Both the position numbers and the translations under genes were made by a program. From Gammaproteobacteria bacterium (GTDB lineage Bacteria > Pseudomonadota > Gammaproteobacteria > JAUZRS01), in NCBI GenBank assembly GCA_030950195.1, contig JAUZRS010000066.1, forward strand, positions 1 through 34,222: a stretch of DNA of 34,222 bases, read 5' to 3'. The notes beneath the pieces are model-generated. The model was not told where the DNA came from, searched no databases, and saw only the letters and a list, made by a program, of their open reading frames with translations. Of this stretch, positions 20,738-32,361 are shown piece after piece (the first letter of the stretch is position 1; every line of letters begins with the position of its first letter).

Positions 20738-21943
20738 TCAATAAAAGTAGGTTTTACCGCTTTTTTGTTTATCGGAGTTAGTCTCTTCGGAGGCGCTTTT
20801 ATCTGCGCCTGGAGTCCAACCAGAAGTGATACCAGGAGGTGGATTCACGACCACCTTATCGCCCTCTTTCAAACCGGCAAGAATCTCCACATGATCCGCA
20901 TCCACCTCGTTGCCCACCCGCACAATGCGCAATGAAGCACCTTCGTCAGCGGTCATCACGAAGACATAAGGTAAACTGCCACGGTGAATCAGTGCCTGCT
21001 TAGAGACCATCAACAGAGATTTTTCTGCCGCATTCAGATCAGGAATGGTCACCTCGGCGTACATGCCAGGACCACCTGCAATGCCTTTTGGCAGATCAAA
21101 TTTGACCGTCACGGTGTGCCGTTTTTGATCCGCTTGTGGGTAAATTTGCGCCACCCGTGCATCCACACGCACATCGCCCACATCCAGTCGAGCTGGGACA
21201 AACATGCCACGGCGTAAACCGGCTACTAAACGCGCAGGCACTTCTGATTTAATGCGCAAATATTCCGTCTGCGCAAACACCAGCAGTGCCTGACCGGGCT
21301 GAACCGTGTCACCCAGCTCCACCAATTTTTTCAAAATCACCCCATTAAAAGGAGCAATGGATTGGGTATCGCGCAAGCGTGCATCCAAAGCAGCGATATT
21401 AGCCCGTGCCGCTGCCAAGCCCGCTTGAGCTTGGCTGACCTGTGTGCCTTGCGAAAAGAGATCAACCTGACGATCCAAATTAGGATTACCATGACCACTC
21501 ATGCTGCCCCAGTTACGAGTGAAGAACTTATCAAACAGTGAAGGCACCGCCATACCGGGCATCTGATTAATATCATCGGATTTTGGCGACCACAGCTCTT
21601 TGGAGTAGTGCATCTGCGCATCACGCAACCCCACCTCAGCCTGAGTCAGCTGCGCCAGTGCTGCATTACGTTGAGCCAGTAATTCAGCGTTACCAATCGC
21701 CACCAGCAGCTGATTTTCTGTGGCGCGATCACCCTCTTCGCCAAGTAAAAATTCAATTCTACCCGGGCTTTGAGCCGTTAAAGCAACTTCTTTATAGGGG
21801 ATAACCGTTCCCCCCAAAGTGACACCGCTGGCCGTTTTACTGACTTCTACCGGGACAATTTTCATCGCCTGAGCACTGTGCGCTGACAGCAGCAGCAGCA
21901 ACGCAAACCATGTGGAGCGCAAACGAATACGTTCAAAAAACAT
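20738..21943 (-). CDS. RND efflux periplasmic adaptor (membrane fusion protein)
   Basis: Signal-like N-terminus, LGGTVIPYKEVALTAQSPGRIEFLLGEEGDRA, APFNGVILKKLVELGDTVQPGQALLVF; immediately upstream of the RND permease. Confidence 0.93.
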   Translation of the reverse strand: MFFERIRLRSTWFALLLLLSAHSAQAMKIVPVEVSKTASGVTLGGTVIPYKEVALTAQSPGRIEFLLGEEGDRATENQLLVAIGNAELLAQRNAALAQLTQAEVGLRDAQMHYSKELWSPKSDDINQMPGMAVPSLFDKFFTRNWGSMSGHGNPNLDRQVDLFSQGTQVSQAQAGLAAARANIAALDARLRDTQSIAPFNGVILKKLVELGDTVQPGQALLVFAQTEYLRIKSEVPARLVAGLRRGMFVPARLDVGDVRVDARVAQIYPQADQKRHTVTVKFDLPKGIAGGPGMYAEVTIPDLNAAEKSLLMVSKQALIHRGSLPYVFVMTADEGASLRIVRVGNEVDADHVEILAGLKEGDKVVVNPPPGITSGWTPGADKSASEETNSDKQKSGKTYFY

Positions 21944-22142
21944 TTTGTGAGTGAACCTCAAGTTGTTATGTAGTCACAACCATCCATACGCGAAAGAAGA
22001 CTAAATTGCCGGATCCGACGGCGAGCCATTCTAACACCATTCCATAACAAAGAAGCCACAAATCACTTAAATTATTCTTTTTAATCCTAAAAAATGTTGT
22101 AAAAAGGCTACGTCAACAGCCCTCTCTTCTCTTAGCAAAACA

Positions 22143-23162
22143 CTATTCAAACGCCACCGCTTGATTTCGCCCCAAACCTTTAGCGATGTAAAGTGCTTGA
22201 TCCGCTTGTGTCAATAATTCATCACAGGACTGACGATTTTTTGGCGTTAAAGACGCAACACCCAAGCTAATACTCAGGCGATCACTGATCTCACTGCCAA
22301 CATGTGGAATGCGTAGCTCATAAATTTTCTGCCGTAACTTATTTGCCAAACTCATCGCCCCCTGCAACGAGGTCAAAGGCAAAATTAGAGTAAACTCCTC
22401 TCCCCCATAACGAGCCAACAGATCCCCGCCTCGTGCGGCCACCGGCTCCAATGCCTTCGCCACCCGCTGCAAACAGAGATCCCCTTCCAGATGGCCGTAA
22501 GCGTCGTTGTAGGCTTTAAAATAATCAATATCAATCATGATCACCGACAACACCGACCCCATGCGACAGGCTCTCGCCCACTCCGAAGCAAGCGACTCAT
22601 CCAAATAACGACGATTAGCCACCCCCGTCAAACCATCAATATTAGAGAGTCGTTTTAACTCACGATTGCGCTCTTCCAGCTGCTTTGCCGTCTGTTTTAA
22701 CGCCTCACACATTAATTCACGCTGTTGATAAAGACGATACGAACGCCCGTGGTAACGTAAACGCGCCAACAACTCCAAACGATCCGGTGTCTTGCTTAAA
22801 AAATCATTCGCTCCCATAGCAAACGCATTCGCCTTAATTTCGCTGCCAATTTGACCCGAGAGCACCACCACCGGAATGTCCCTCCCCACAGCATCAATGC
22901 GAATCAATTCAAGCAACTCAAGACCACTCATCACCGGCATAACAAGATCCAACACAATCACGGCGGGCCGAACCCCACGGATCATAGCGAGCGCTTGATC
23001 AGCCTCAAAACAGCAGTGCAGCAACAACCCCGAGTCTCGCAACATTTTTTTCAATGTCGCCGCCACAATGGGGCTGTCATCAATCAGCAACACAGATAAA
23101 ACCTGTGCAGGGCGTTTCAGCTCAAGAGGCGTTTGTTCAGCAAATATCATTGATTTCGTCAT
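22143..23162 (-). CDS. Response regulator receiver-GGDEF diguanylate cyclase
   Basis: REC domain (VLLIDDSPIVAATLKKML, VIVLDLVMPVMSGLELL), GGDEF domain with GGEEF and RGGD five residues upstream. Confidence 0.95.
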   Translation of the reverse strand: MTKSMIFAEQTPLELKRPAQVLSVLLIDDSPIVAATLKKMLRDSGLLLHCCFEADQALAMIRGVRPAVIVLDLVMPVMSGLELLELIRIDAVGRDIPVVVLSGQIGSEIKANAFAMGANDFLSKTPDRLELLARLRYHGRSYRLYQQRELMCEALKQTAKQLEERNRELKRLSNIDGLTGVANRRYLDESLASEWARACRMGSVLSVIMIDIDYFKAYNDAYGHLEGDLCLQRVAKALEPVAARGGDLLARYGGEEFTLILPLTSLQGAMSLANKLRQKIYELRIPHVGSEISDRLSISLGVASLTPKNRQSCDELLTQADQALYIAKGLGRNQAVAFE

Positions 23163-23189
23163 TATTTCGTCATTATTTCGTCATTATTT
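23152..23189 (-). repeat. 11-bp tandem repeat (ATGACGAAATA x3) at the cyclase start
   Basis: Minus strand AATAATGACGAAATAATGACGAAATAATGACGAAATCA; ATG first bases at 23184, 23173 and 23162. Confidence 0.9.
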
Positions 23190-23218
23190 AGCACTTAAAA
23201 TGCCAATTTTTGTCCGAA

Positions 23219-23248
23219 AAAAGTGAAAGATCTAAGCAATTCACTTTT
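23219..23248. repeat. 9-bp perfect inverted repeat in the cyclase/citrate synthase divergent spacer
   Basis: AAAAGTGAA (23219-23227) ... TTCACTTTT (23240-23248), 12-nt spacer. Confidence 0.6.
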
Positions 23249-23316
23249 CAATAAGGAACTGCCGTTATAAAGTAAGTTCATACTCAACATCCCGTCCCCA
23301 AGGCAAGGCGTTCATT

Positions 23317-24615
23317 ATGAGTAAAAAAGAGATCAACCTCTGTGATGCAGAAGGCAATACCACCACCCTACCCCTCAAAACCGGCTCCCACGGCCCCACC
23401 GTCATCGACATCAGCAACCTCTACCAACAAAGCGGCTATTTCACCTACGATCCCGGCTTCACCAGTACCGCCAGTTGCCGCAGTGCCATCACTTACATCG
23501 ACGGCGAAGAGGGCATTTTGCTCTATCGCGGTTACCCCATCGAGCAACTGGCCGCCCAGAGCAGCTACATCGAAGTCTGTTACCTGCTGCTCTACGGTGA
23601 GTTGCCCAACGGTGAGCAGTTGGCAAAGTTTGACCACATCATCAAACACCACAGCATGGTTCACGAAGGGCTAAAAAACTTCTACTCCGGTTTTCATCAC
23701 GACGCGCACCCGATGGCCATTATGGTCGGCACCGTCGGCGCACTCTCCGCTTTCTATCACGACTCTACCGACATCACGCAAGCGCGCCACCGCGAAATTT
23801 CCGCCCACCGCTTGATCTCCAAAATGCCCACCATGGCCTCCTACTGCTACAAATATTCCAACGGCCAGCCCTTTGTCTATCCGCAGAACCACCTCAGTTA
23901 CGCGGAAAACTTCTTACAAATGATGTTCTCTCTGCCCTCCGAACCCTATAAAGCCAACCCCACCTTTGTTAAGGCGTTGGATCTGATTCTGATTCTGCAC
24001 GCCGACCACGAACAGAACGCCAGCACCTCCACGGTGCGTCTCGCCAGCAGCTCGGGAGCCAACCCGTTTGCCAGCATCGCCGCCGGTATCGCTTCACTCT
24101 GGGGACCCGCACACGGTGGAGCCAACGAAGCGGTAATCAAAATGCTCGAAGAGATGGTCAATTCGGGTCAAAATATTGAGCACTACATCAAAAAGGCCAA
24201 GGACAAACAAGATCCCTTCCGCTTGATGGGCTTTGGCCATCGGGTCTATAAAAACCACGACCCACGCGCCAAAATCATCCGTAACATGTGTCACGAATTG
24301 GTCGATGAGCTGGGGGCAGAGAATCAACCGCTGTTTGAAATGGCGATGAAATTAGAGAAAATCGCCCTAGAAGATGAGTACTTTATCCAGCGCCGCCTTT
24401 ACCCCAATGTGGATTTTTACTCCGGCATCATCCTGCGCGCCATGGGCATTCCGCTGAACATGTTCACCGTGATTTTTGCCATGGCACGCACCGTCGGCTG
24501 GATCGCCCACTGGCTGGAGATGATGGACGACCCACAACAGAAAATTGGCCGACCACGCCAGTTGTACACCGGCCATAAACGCCGCGATTACCGCAGCGTT
24601 GTAGATCGAGATTAA
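23317..24615 (+). CDS. gltA: Citrate synthase
   Basis: 432 aa; [98 protein letters not shown]. Confidence 0.98.
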   Translation: MSKKEINLCDAEGNTTTLPLKTGSHGPTVIDISNLYQQSGYFTYDPGFTSTASCRSAITYIDGEEGILLYRGYPIEQLAAQSSYIEVCYLLLYGELPNGEQLAKFDHIIKHHSMVHEGLKNFYSGFHHDAHPMAIMVGTVGALSAFYHDSTDITQARHREISAHRLISKMPTMASYCYKYSNGQPFVYPQNHLSYAENFLQMMFSLPSEPYKANPTFVKALDLILILHADHEQNASTSTVRLASSSGANPFASIAAGIASLWGPAHGGANEAVIKMLEEMVNSGQNIEHYIKKAKDKQDPFRLMGFGHRVYKNHDPRAKIIRNMCHELVDELGAENQPLFEMAMKLEKIALEDEYFIQRRLYPNVDFYSGIILRAMGIPLNMFTVIFAMARTVGWIAHWLEMMDDPQQKIGRPRQLYTGHKRRDYRSVVDRD

Positions 24616-24620
24616 CCAAA

Positions 24621-24655
24621 ATGTAGGGCGCAATAACCGCAGGGCATTGCGCCAT
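24621..24655. repeat. Short palindromic element, TAGGGCGCAATAACCGCAGGGCATTGCGCCAT
   Basis: Perfect arms GGCGCAAT (24627-24634) / ATTGCGCC (24646-24653); resembles dispersed GTAGGGYGCAATA...TATTGCRCC repeats recalled from other gammaproteobacteria. Confidence 0.65.
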
Positions 24656-24682
24656 CAAACCACAAAGACAACAGCAAAAAGT

Positions 24683-24710
24683 TATTGCATCACCAGCCAC
24701 CGGTGCAATA
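24683..24710. repeat. Second hairpin in the gltA-lptE convergent spacer
   Basis: TATTGCA (24683-24689) ... TGCAATA (24704-24710). Confidence 0.55.
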
Positions 24711-24728
24711 CCCCTTGTATATTGCGGC

Positions 24729-25256
24729 CTATTTGGCCGCCTGCAAACGATAAAAAATCAACCTCGCCAAATCCCGCTGCATGTCTTCGCGCAGCAAAAT
24801 CTCCTCCTGACTTTTGCCCAATACCCCAGCCACATCGTATTGATAAATCCGCTCCACCGACAACGTTTGCGCCTCAATGGAAAAGGTCTGTCTTGGTGTA
24901 GAAACGGTTTCCGGCAACTGTGGCTGATAAACAACAAAGCTCGCCTGATAGCGCAGCTCATACTCACCCACTTTGCCGCTGTCATCAATGGAGAGCACTC
25001 GGCGCGAAAACCGCTCGCCGCTCAAACGCAGCACCGCACTGGCCAACTCCGCCTCCTCCACCAGCAACACACCGCTGTCCACCAAGCGTTGGCGTAGCCC
25101 ATCGGCAATCAAACTGCCTGGCAACGCCTGCAAAAAGGTACGCGCCATCTCGCTGGGCAGAGCCGCACGGCGGGCATCAAAGCCGCGCAGATGAAAACCG
25201 CACCCCACCAGTAGAAACAGCAGCAATACGCCCGCCGTTGAACGCACCGAGTTCAT
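24729..25256 (-). CDS. lptE: LPS-assembly lipoprotein LptE
   Basis: Lipobox LLFLLVGCGFHLRGF and position directly downstream of leuS. Confidence 0.93.
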   Translation of the reverse strand: MNSVRSTAGVLLLFLLVGCGFHLRGFDARRAALPSEMARTFLQALPGSLIADGLRQRLVDSGVLLVEEAELASAVLRLSGERFSRRVLSIDDSGKVGEYELRYQASFVVYQPQLPETVSTPRQTFSIEAQTLSVERIYQYDVAGVLGKSQEEILLREDMQRDLARLIFYRLQAAK

Positions 25257-27713
<2,457 letters not shown>

Positions 27714-27889
27714 TTAGGCCGTAATTTATCGAAAAAAGAGGCTAATCATACCGAGACTGACACGCTTGAACAAACCACTAAAGAGACTATTTCTTCTCAA
27801 TCACCGAGAAAATGGCGCATAAAATGGACTAAACTTTAAGAAGCCGCCTCATCTCTACACAACGGGTGCCACACAGGAGAGCCATCGCC

Positions 27890-28396
27890 ATGAAAAATCA
27901 ATCCAGCAACCACTTGATCGACGCTTACGAACGCATGTTGGAACGCGCCAACCACCTCATTCACGATGCCGAAGAACAGCTCCCCGCCGTGCAGCAGGCA
28001 CTGAAACAGGCACAAAAAAGCGCCATTGAATTGGGAGAACTGAGCAAAGAGGAGGCGAGTAAAATCGCCGGTTACATCAAACGCGATGCACAAGATGCAG
28101 CGCACTACCTCCAGCACAGCGGCAAAGAATTAAAAGATTGGCTGCGCATCGACGCGCAATTGGTGGAAGCCAATCTACTGGATCTTTTCAGCACATTGGC
28201 GGATCAAACCCGCATCGAGCTGGACAAACTGGCGGATCAAGCGCGCCACAGCAACGACTACTTTACCGGCGACATCACCAGCCCAGGCAGCTTAGAGTGC
28301 CTTAACTGCGGTCAAACCATGCAGTTTCATAAAACCAGCCACATTCCACCTTGCCCAAAGTGCCATAAAACCGCGTTTCGTCGTGAGAAGTCTTAA
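27890..28396 (+). CDS. Zinc-ribbon protein, DUF1451 (YbeL-like)
   Basis: MKNQSSNHLIDAYERMLERANHLIHDAEE...; C-terminal CLNCGQTMQF...CPKCHKTAFRR; start at ATG 27890 after AGGAGA. Confidence 0.87.
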   Translation: MKNQSSNHLIDAYERMLERANHLIHDAEEQLPAVQQALKQAQKSAIELGELSKEEASKIAGYIKRDAQDAAHYLQHSGKELKDWLRIDAQLVEANLLDLFSTLADQTRIELDKLADQARHSNDYFTGDITSPGSLECLNCGQTMQFHKTSHIPPCPKCHKTAFRREKS

Positions 28397-29913
28397 ACAG
28401 ACTTCGCCAATCGTGCTTTTTTTCCACGCCACCACAACACAGACAAAAGCAGCAGCAACACCGCCAACAGCGGTTTGCTGCCCCAGATCATGTAGCCGGT
28501 GCGCCCCTGACGGGGAGCCACCTCAGCCGTCATCACCCACTCGACAAACTTAGGTCCGCGCTGCAATACGTTGCCCTTGTGATCCACAAAAGCCGAAATG
28601 CCTGTATTGGTGGCACGCACCAGAGGCCGAGACAACTCCAACGCCCGCATCCGCACAATTTCAAGATGCTGCTCCGGTGCCAAAGAATCCCCAAACCACG
28701 CATCGTTACTGACGTTCACCAAAAAATCCGCTTGCGGCAACGCACCCGCCACCACCGCGCCATAGGCACTTTCATAACAGATCGCCACCCCCGCAAAATG
28801 CCCCGCCACCGCCAAAGGTGCTTGCATTGCAGACCCAGAGGCCAGATCGGACATGGGAATGACGATAAAACGCGAGAGAAAATCGAGCAAAAAACGCAAC
28901 GGCATGTACTCACCAAAAGGCACCAAATGCTGCTTATAGTAATGTTCTTCAGGATGGAGTAGATTCAAAACAGCGTTGTAATAGCGTTTTTCCGCAGCAT
29001 CGGTAAGAAACGTACCCAGCAACAGATCCTGTTTATTTGCCGCCAACTCCGTTGCCAAGGGCTGCAACAGCGCCTCGGCGTTACGAAAAGAAGTTGGCAC
29101 CGCCGTCTCCGGCCAGACAATCAGATCCGCCTCGCTCTGTTGGCGGCTCAACGCCATGTAACGCTCAATGGAACTGCGCATCCGCTGACGACGGTATTTT
29201 TTATCCTGCGGCACATTGCCCTGCAACAGCGCCACCTGAATCGGCTCACCCACCGGCTCGCTCCACTCAAACTGCTCCAGCAGCAGCCCGCCGCCCCAAA
29301 TCAAGCTCAACATCAGCAGCAGCGAAGCCGCACGTCTGTTTTTCCGCTGCCAGAAAGAGCCGAGCAAAAGCAGCAGCAGCCCCCCCGAAAGCAGGCTCAA
29401 CCAGCTCAACATCAACACCCCCAGCAGCGGCGCGTAACCGGCCAGCGGTGTGTCCAGATGCGCGTAGCCCAACAGCAACCAAGGGAAACCGGTCAAAAAC
29501 CAACCGCGAAACAGCTCCATCAACACCCACAAGGCCGGCCCCAACAACAACAGGCGAGCCACTTTAGCCTCAGAGGGCAACGGAAAACGGGCAAACAGAT
29601 AGCCCAGCAAGGCAAAAAAGAGCGCCAAAAACATCGCAAATAGCAGAGTTAAAAACGCCGCCAGTGGAGCCACCGCGTCACCAAACAGATGCAGGCTGTG
29701 ATAGACCCACGACACCCCCGTACCAAACAGCCCAACCCCAAACAACCAACCACGCCACGCCGCTTGTTTTGGCTTCAAAGGCAGCCACAACCACAACATC
29801 AAAGCCGGAATCAGCACCGCCAACAGACGCACCTCAAACGGAGCAAACGCCAGCGTCAACAGCGCCCCCAACAGCAACGCCAACAGATCCGCCCAGCGCC
29901 CACTCAACATCAA
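28393..29913 (-). CDS. lnt: Apolipoprotein N-acyltransferase
   Basis: 506 aa, multi-TM; FAPFEVRLLAVL, VALLQGNVPQDKKY, WPETAVP, YESAYG, NVSNDAWFGDSLAPEQHLEI. Confidence 0.96.
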   Translation of the reverse strand: MMLSGRWADLLALLLGALLTLAFAPFEVRLLAVLIPALMLWLWLPLKPKQAAWRGWLFGVGLFGTGVSWVYHSLHLFGDAVAPLAAFLTLLFAMFLALFFALLGYLFARFPLPSEAKVARLLLLGPALWVLMELFRGWFLTGFPWLLLGYAHLDTPLAGYAPLLGVLMLSWLSLLSGGLLLLLLGSFWQRKNRRAASLLLMLSLIWGGGLLLEQFEWSEPVGEPIQVALLQGNVPQDKKYRRQRMRSSIERYMALSRQQSEADLIVWPETAVPTSFRNAEALLQPLATELAANKQDLLLGTFLTDAAEKRYYNAVLNLLHPEEHYYKQHLVPFGEYMPLRFLLDFLSRFIVIPMSDLASGSAMQAPLAVAGHFAGVAICYESAYGAVVAGALPQADFLVNVSNDAWFGDSLAPEQHLEIVRMRALELSRPLVRATNTGISAFVDHKGNVLQRGPKFVEWVMTAEVAPRQGRTGYMIWGSKPLLAVLLLLLSVLWWRGKKARLAKSV

Positions 29914-30779
29914 ACAGACTGGCCTTCGTGTTGTCGCACCACTTGCAGCAGATGCACACGACGTGAATCCGCTCCCAGCACCTTAAAATGCAGATCCGCC
30001 ATCTGCAACGACTCACCGCAACGCGGCATGTGACCCAGACGGTTCATCACCAAACCACCGATGGTGTCGAACTCCTCATCGCTAAAATCAGACTCAAAAT
30101 AGCGATTAAACTCCTCGATGGTGGTCAAGGCTTGCACCGTGTAACGCCCCTCGCTGTGCGGACGAATATTGATCTCCTCTTCCAGATCGTGTTCGTCGTC
30201 GATCTCGCCAACAATCTGCTCCAAAACATCCTCGATGGTTACCAACCCCGAAACACCGCCGTATTCGTCCACCACCACCGCCATGTGGTTTTGGCTGCTG
30301 CGAAACTCTTTCAGGAGACGATTAAGGCGTTTACTTTCGGGAATAAAGACCGCTGGGCGCAAAATGTCGTTGATCTGAAACTCACCTTGCTCGCCTTCGG
30401 CGCAGTAACGCAGAAAATCTTTCGCCAGCAAAATACCCAACACCTGATCACGGCTCTCACCGATGACTGGAAAACGCGAATGACCGGAGCCAATCACCAA
30501 CGGCAAAATCGCCTCCAGCGGTGCGTCTTGCTCCACCACCACCATCATCGAACGCGGCACCATAATGTCTCGCACCCGCATGTCGCCCACCATAAACACA
30601 CCTTCGATCATGGCCAGCGCATCGCTGCCAAACAGCTCACGGCGTTGAGCGTCGCGCAGCATCTCGATGATTTCGCCTCGGTCTTTGGGCTCACCACCCA
30701 ACACTTGAATAAAACGGTCTAAAAAAGAGCGGCGATTGCGACTCTCAGAGGGATCTTCATTCATGATGGTGTTGGCCAA
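29910..30779 (-). CDS. corC: CorC/HlyC-family transporter-associated CBS protein
   Basis: MRVRDIMVPRSMMVVV, GHSRFPVIGESRDQVLGILLAKDFL, VVDEYGGVSGLVTIEDVLEQIVGEIDDEHD; likely start MNEDPSES at 30764. Confidence 0.95.
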   Translation of the reverse strand: MANTIMNEDPSESRNRRSFLDRFIQVLGGEPKDRGEIIEMLRDAQRRELFGSDALAMIEGVFMVGDMRVRDIMVPRSMMVVVEQDAPLEAILPLVIGSGHSRFPVIGESRDQVLGILLAKDFLRYCAEGEQGEFQINDILRPAVFIPESKRLNRLLKEFRSSQNHMAVVVDEYGGVSGLVTIEDVLEQIVGEIDDEHDLEEEINIRPHSEGRYTVQALTTIEEFNRYFESDFSDEEFDTIGGLVMNRLGHMPRCGESLQMADLHFKVLGADSRRVHLLQVVRQHEGQSV

Positions 30780-30809
30780 AACGGCCTCTGCTCTCCTCGA
30801 AAAACGGGT

Positions 30810-31277
30810 TTATGACGCTTCATAGGGGTTAGGATAGTGCAATTGGGAAAGAATAGAAATCTCTAGTGCTTCCATCTCCTGCGCTTGCTGCGCCTCTTGG
30901 TGATCAAACCCCAACAGATGCAGCAGACCGTGGACGCTCAAATGTGCCCAGTGAGCACGCTCTGCTTTATTCTGCTCTGCCGCTTCCCGCTGCACCACCT
31001 CAGCACAGAGTGCCAGATCACCGAGATAATCGGCTTCACCCTCCAATTCCGGAAAATCGCTCTGCCACGGAAACGACAAAACATTGGTGGGCTTCTCTTT
31101 GCCGCGATACTCGGCGTTCAATCTCTGGCTCTCGTCAGCACTGACAATACGCATTGAAAGTTCCGCCTGCTCCGTTTGCGTCGCCTGCAAACCCGCCAAC
31201 AACCAAAGACGAAACTCCGCCTCACTGGGCAAATTATTCACCTCACAAGCGAGCTGAAGCTCAAATTCCAGCCCCAT
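30810..31277 (-). CDS. ybeY: Endoribonuclease YbeY
   Basis: Zinc site HLSVHGLLHLLGFDHQ; ATG at 31277 overlaps the phoH stop (TGATG). Confidence 0.96.
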   Translation of the reverse strand: MGLEFELQLACEVNNLPSEAEFRLWLLAGLQATQTEQAELSMRIVSADESQRLNAEYRGKEKPTNVLSFPWQSDFPELEGEADYLGDLALCAEVVQREAAEQNKAERAHWAHLSVHGLLHLLGFDHQEAQQAQEMEALEISILSQLHYPNPYEAS

Positions 31278-32248
31278 CAATGGTCGCTGCGTTCAAAACG
31301 CTCGTAGGCGGTGACGATGCGCTGCACCAGCGGATGGCGCACCACGTCCCGTGCTTGAAACTGGATAAAATTAACCCCTTCAATGCCCTGCAAAACGTTG
31401 TTCACCTGCTTGAGACCCGACAAAACGTGTTTCGGCAGATCAATCTGAGTCACGTCGCCCGTCACCACCGCCGTGGAACCAAAGCCGATGCGGGTCAAAA
31501 ACATCTTCATCTGTTCCACGGTGGTGTTTTGCGCTTCGTCCATAATCACAAAAGAGTGGTTCAACGTCCGCCCTCGCATGTAAGCCAAGGGAGCCACCTC
31601 GATCACATTGCGTTCGATCAATTTGGCCACCCGTTCAAAACCGAGCATCTCATAAAGAGCATCGTAAATAGGGCGCAGATAGGGATCGACTTTTTGCGTC
31701 ATGTCGCCAGGCAGAAAGCCCAAACGCTCCCCCGCCTCCACCGCTGGACGCACCAGCACCAGTCGCCGTACCCGCTCTGCTTCCAAGGCCTCCACTGCAC
31801 AGGCCACCGCCAGATAGGTTTTTCCCGTTCCGGCAGGCCCGACCCCAAAGGTGAGGTCGTTCTGCTGAATGCGGGTCACATACTCTTGTTGATTACGACC
31901 ACGAGGGTTGATGTAAGCGCGTTTGGTCTGCACCACCACGTTATGCGCACTTTCATCGGCCTCCAATAACAGCTCAATGCCCGACTCCTGCAAAGAGAGG
32001 TGCACCCTTTCAGGGGTCAAACTCTCTTCGGCGGTCTGCCGATAAAGGTCTTTGATCACTTCTGCGGCAGCCAAGGCCACCTGTTGATCGCCTTTGAGCT
32101 GAAACTGACAACCTCGGTTGTGAATCTCCAAGCCCAAACGGGTCTCCAGCTGGCGCAGATGTTCATCAAACGCACCGGAGAGATTGGCCAGACGTTCGTT
32201 GTCCGCCGGTTCCAACAATAGATCCAAAGTATCAGGGGAAGCGTTCAA
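31277..32248 (-). CDS. PhoH-like ATPase (YbeZ)
   Basis: GPAGTGKTYLAVACAVEALE Walker A, VRPAVEAGERLGFLPGDMTQKVDPYLRPIYDAL, FVIMDEAQNTT. Confidence 0.96.
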   Translation of the reverse strand: MNASPDTLDLLLEPADNERLANLSGAFDEHLRQLETRLGLEIHNRGCQFQLKGDQQVALAAAEVIKDLYRQTAEESLTPERVHLSLQESGIELLLEADESAHNVVVQTKRAYINPRGRNQQEYVTRIQQNDLTFGVGPAGTGKTYLAVACAVEALEAERVRRLVLVRPAVEAGERLGFLPGDMTQKVDPYLRPIYDALYEMLGFERVAKLIERNVIEVAPLAYMRGRTLNHSFVIMDEAQNTTVEQMKMFLTRIGFGSTAVVTGDVTQIDLPKHVLSGLKQVNNVLQGIEGVNFIQFQARDVVRHPLVQRIVTAYERFERSDH

Positions 32249-32274
32249 TAGAGGTTCACTTTTATATTAAGGAT

Positions 32275-32335
32275 GGATTCCCGCAGTCGCGAGAATGACG
32301 AGCTAAGTTGCATTCGCAGGAATGACGCGCTAAAT
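32275..32335. repeat. REP-like dispersed palindromic repeat, two partial units
   Basis: GGATTCCCGCAGTCGCGAGAATGACGAGCTAAGT followed by GCATTCGCAGGAATGACGCGCTAAAT; GAATGACGNGCTAANT recurs with a 27-bp period. Confidence 0.65.
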
Positions 32336-32361
32336 CGCTGTCACGAAAAAACCGACTTAGA

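Noticed and set aside
23152-23189. CRISPR-like repeat
   Set aside because: 11-bp units without spacers; a tandem microrepeat, not an array. No CRISPR array found anywhere in the window.
29037-30722. Long plus-strand ORFs opposite lnt and corC
   Set aside because: Ala/Pro/Thr- or Gln/His-rich antisense translations; minus-strand genes are unambiguous.
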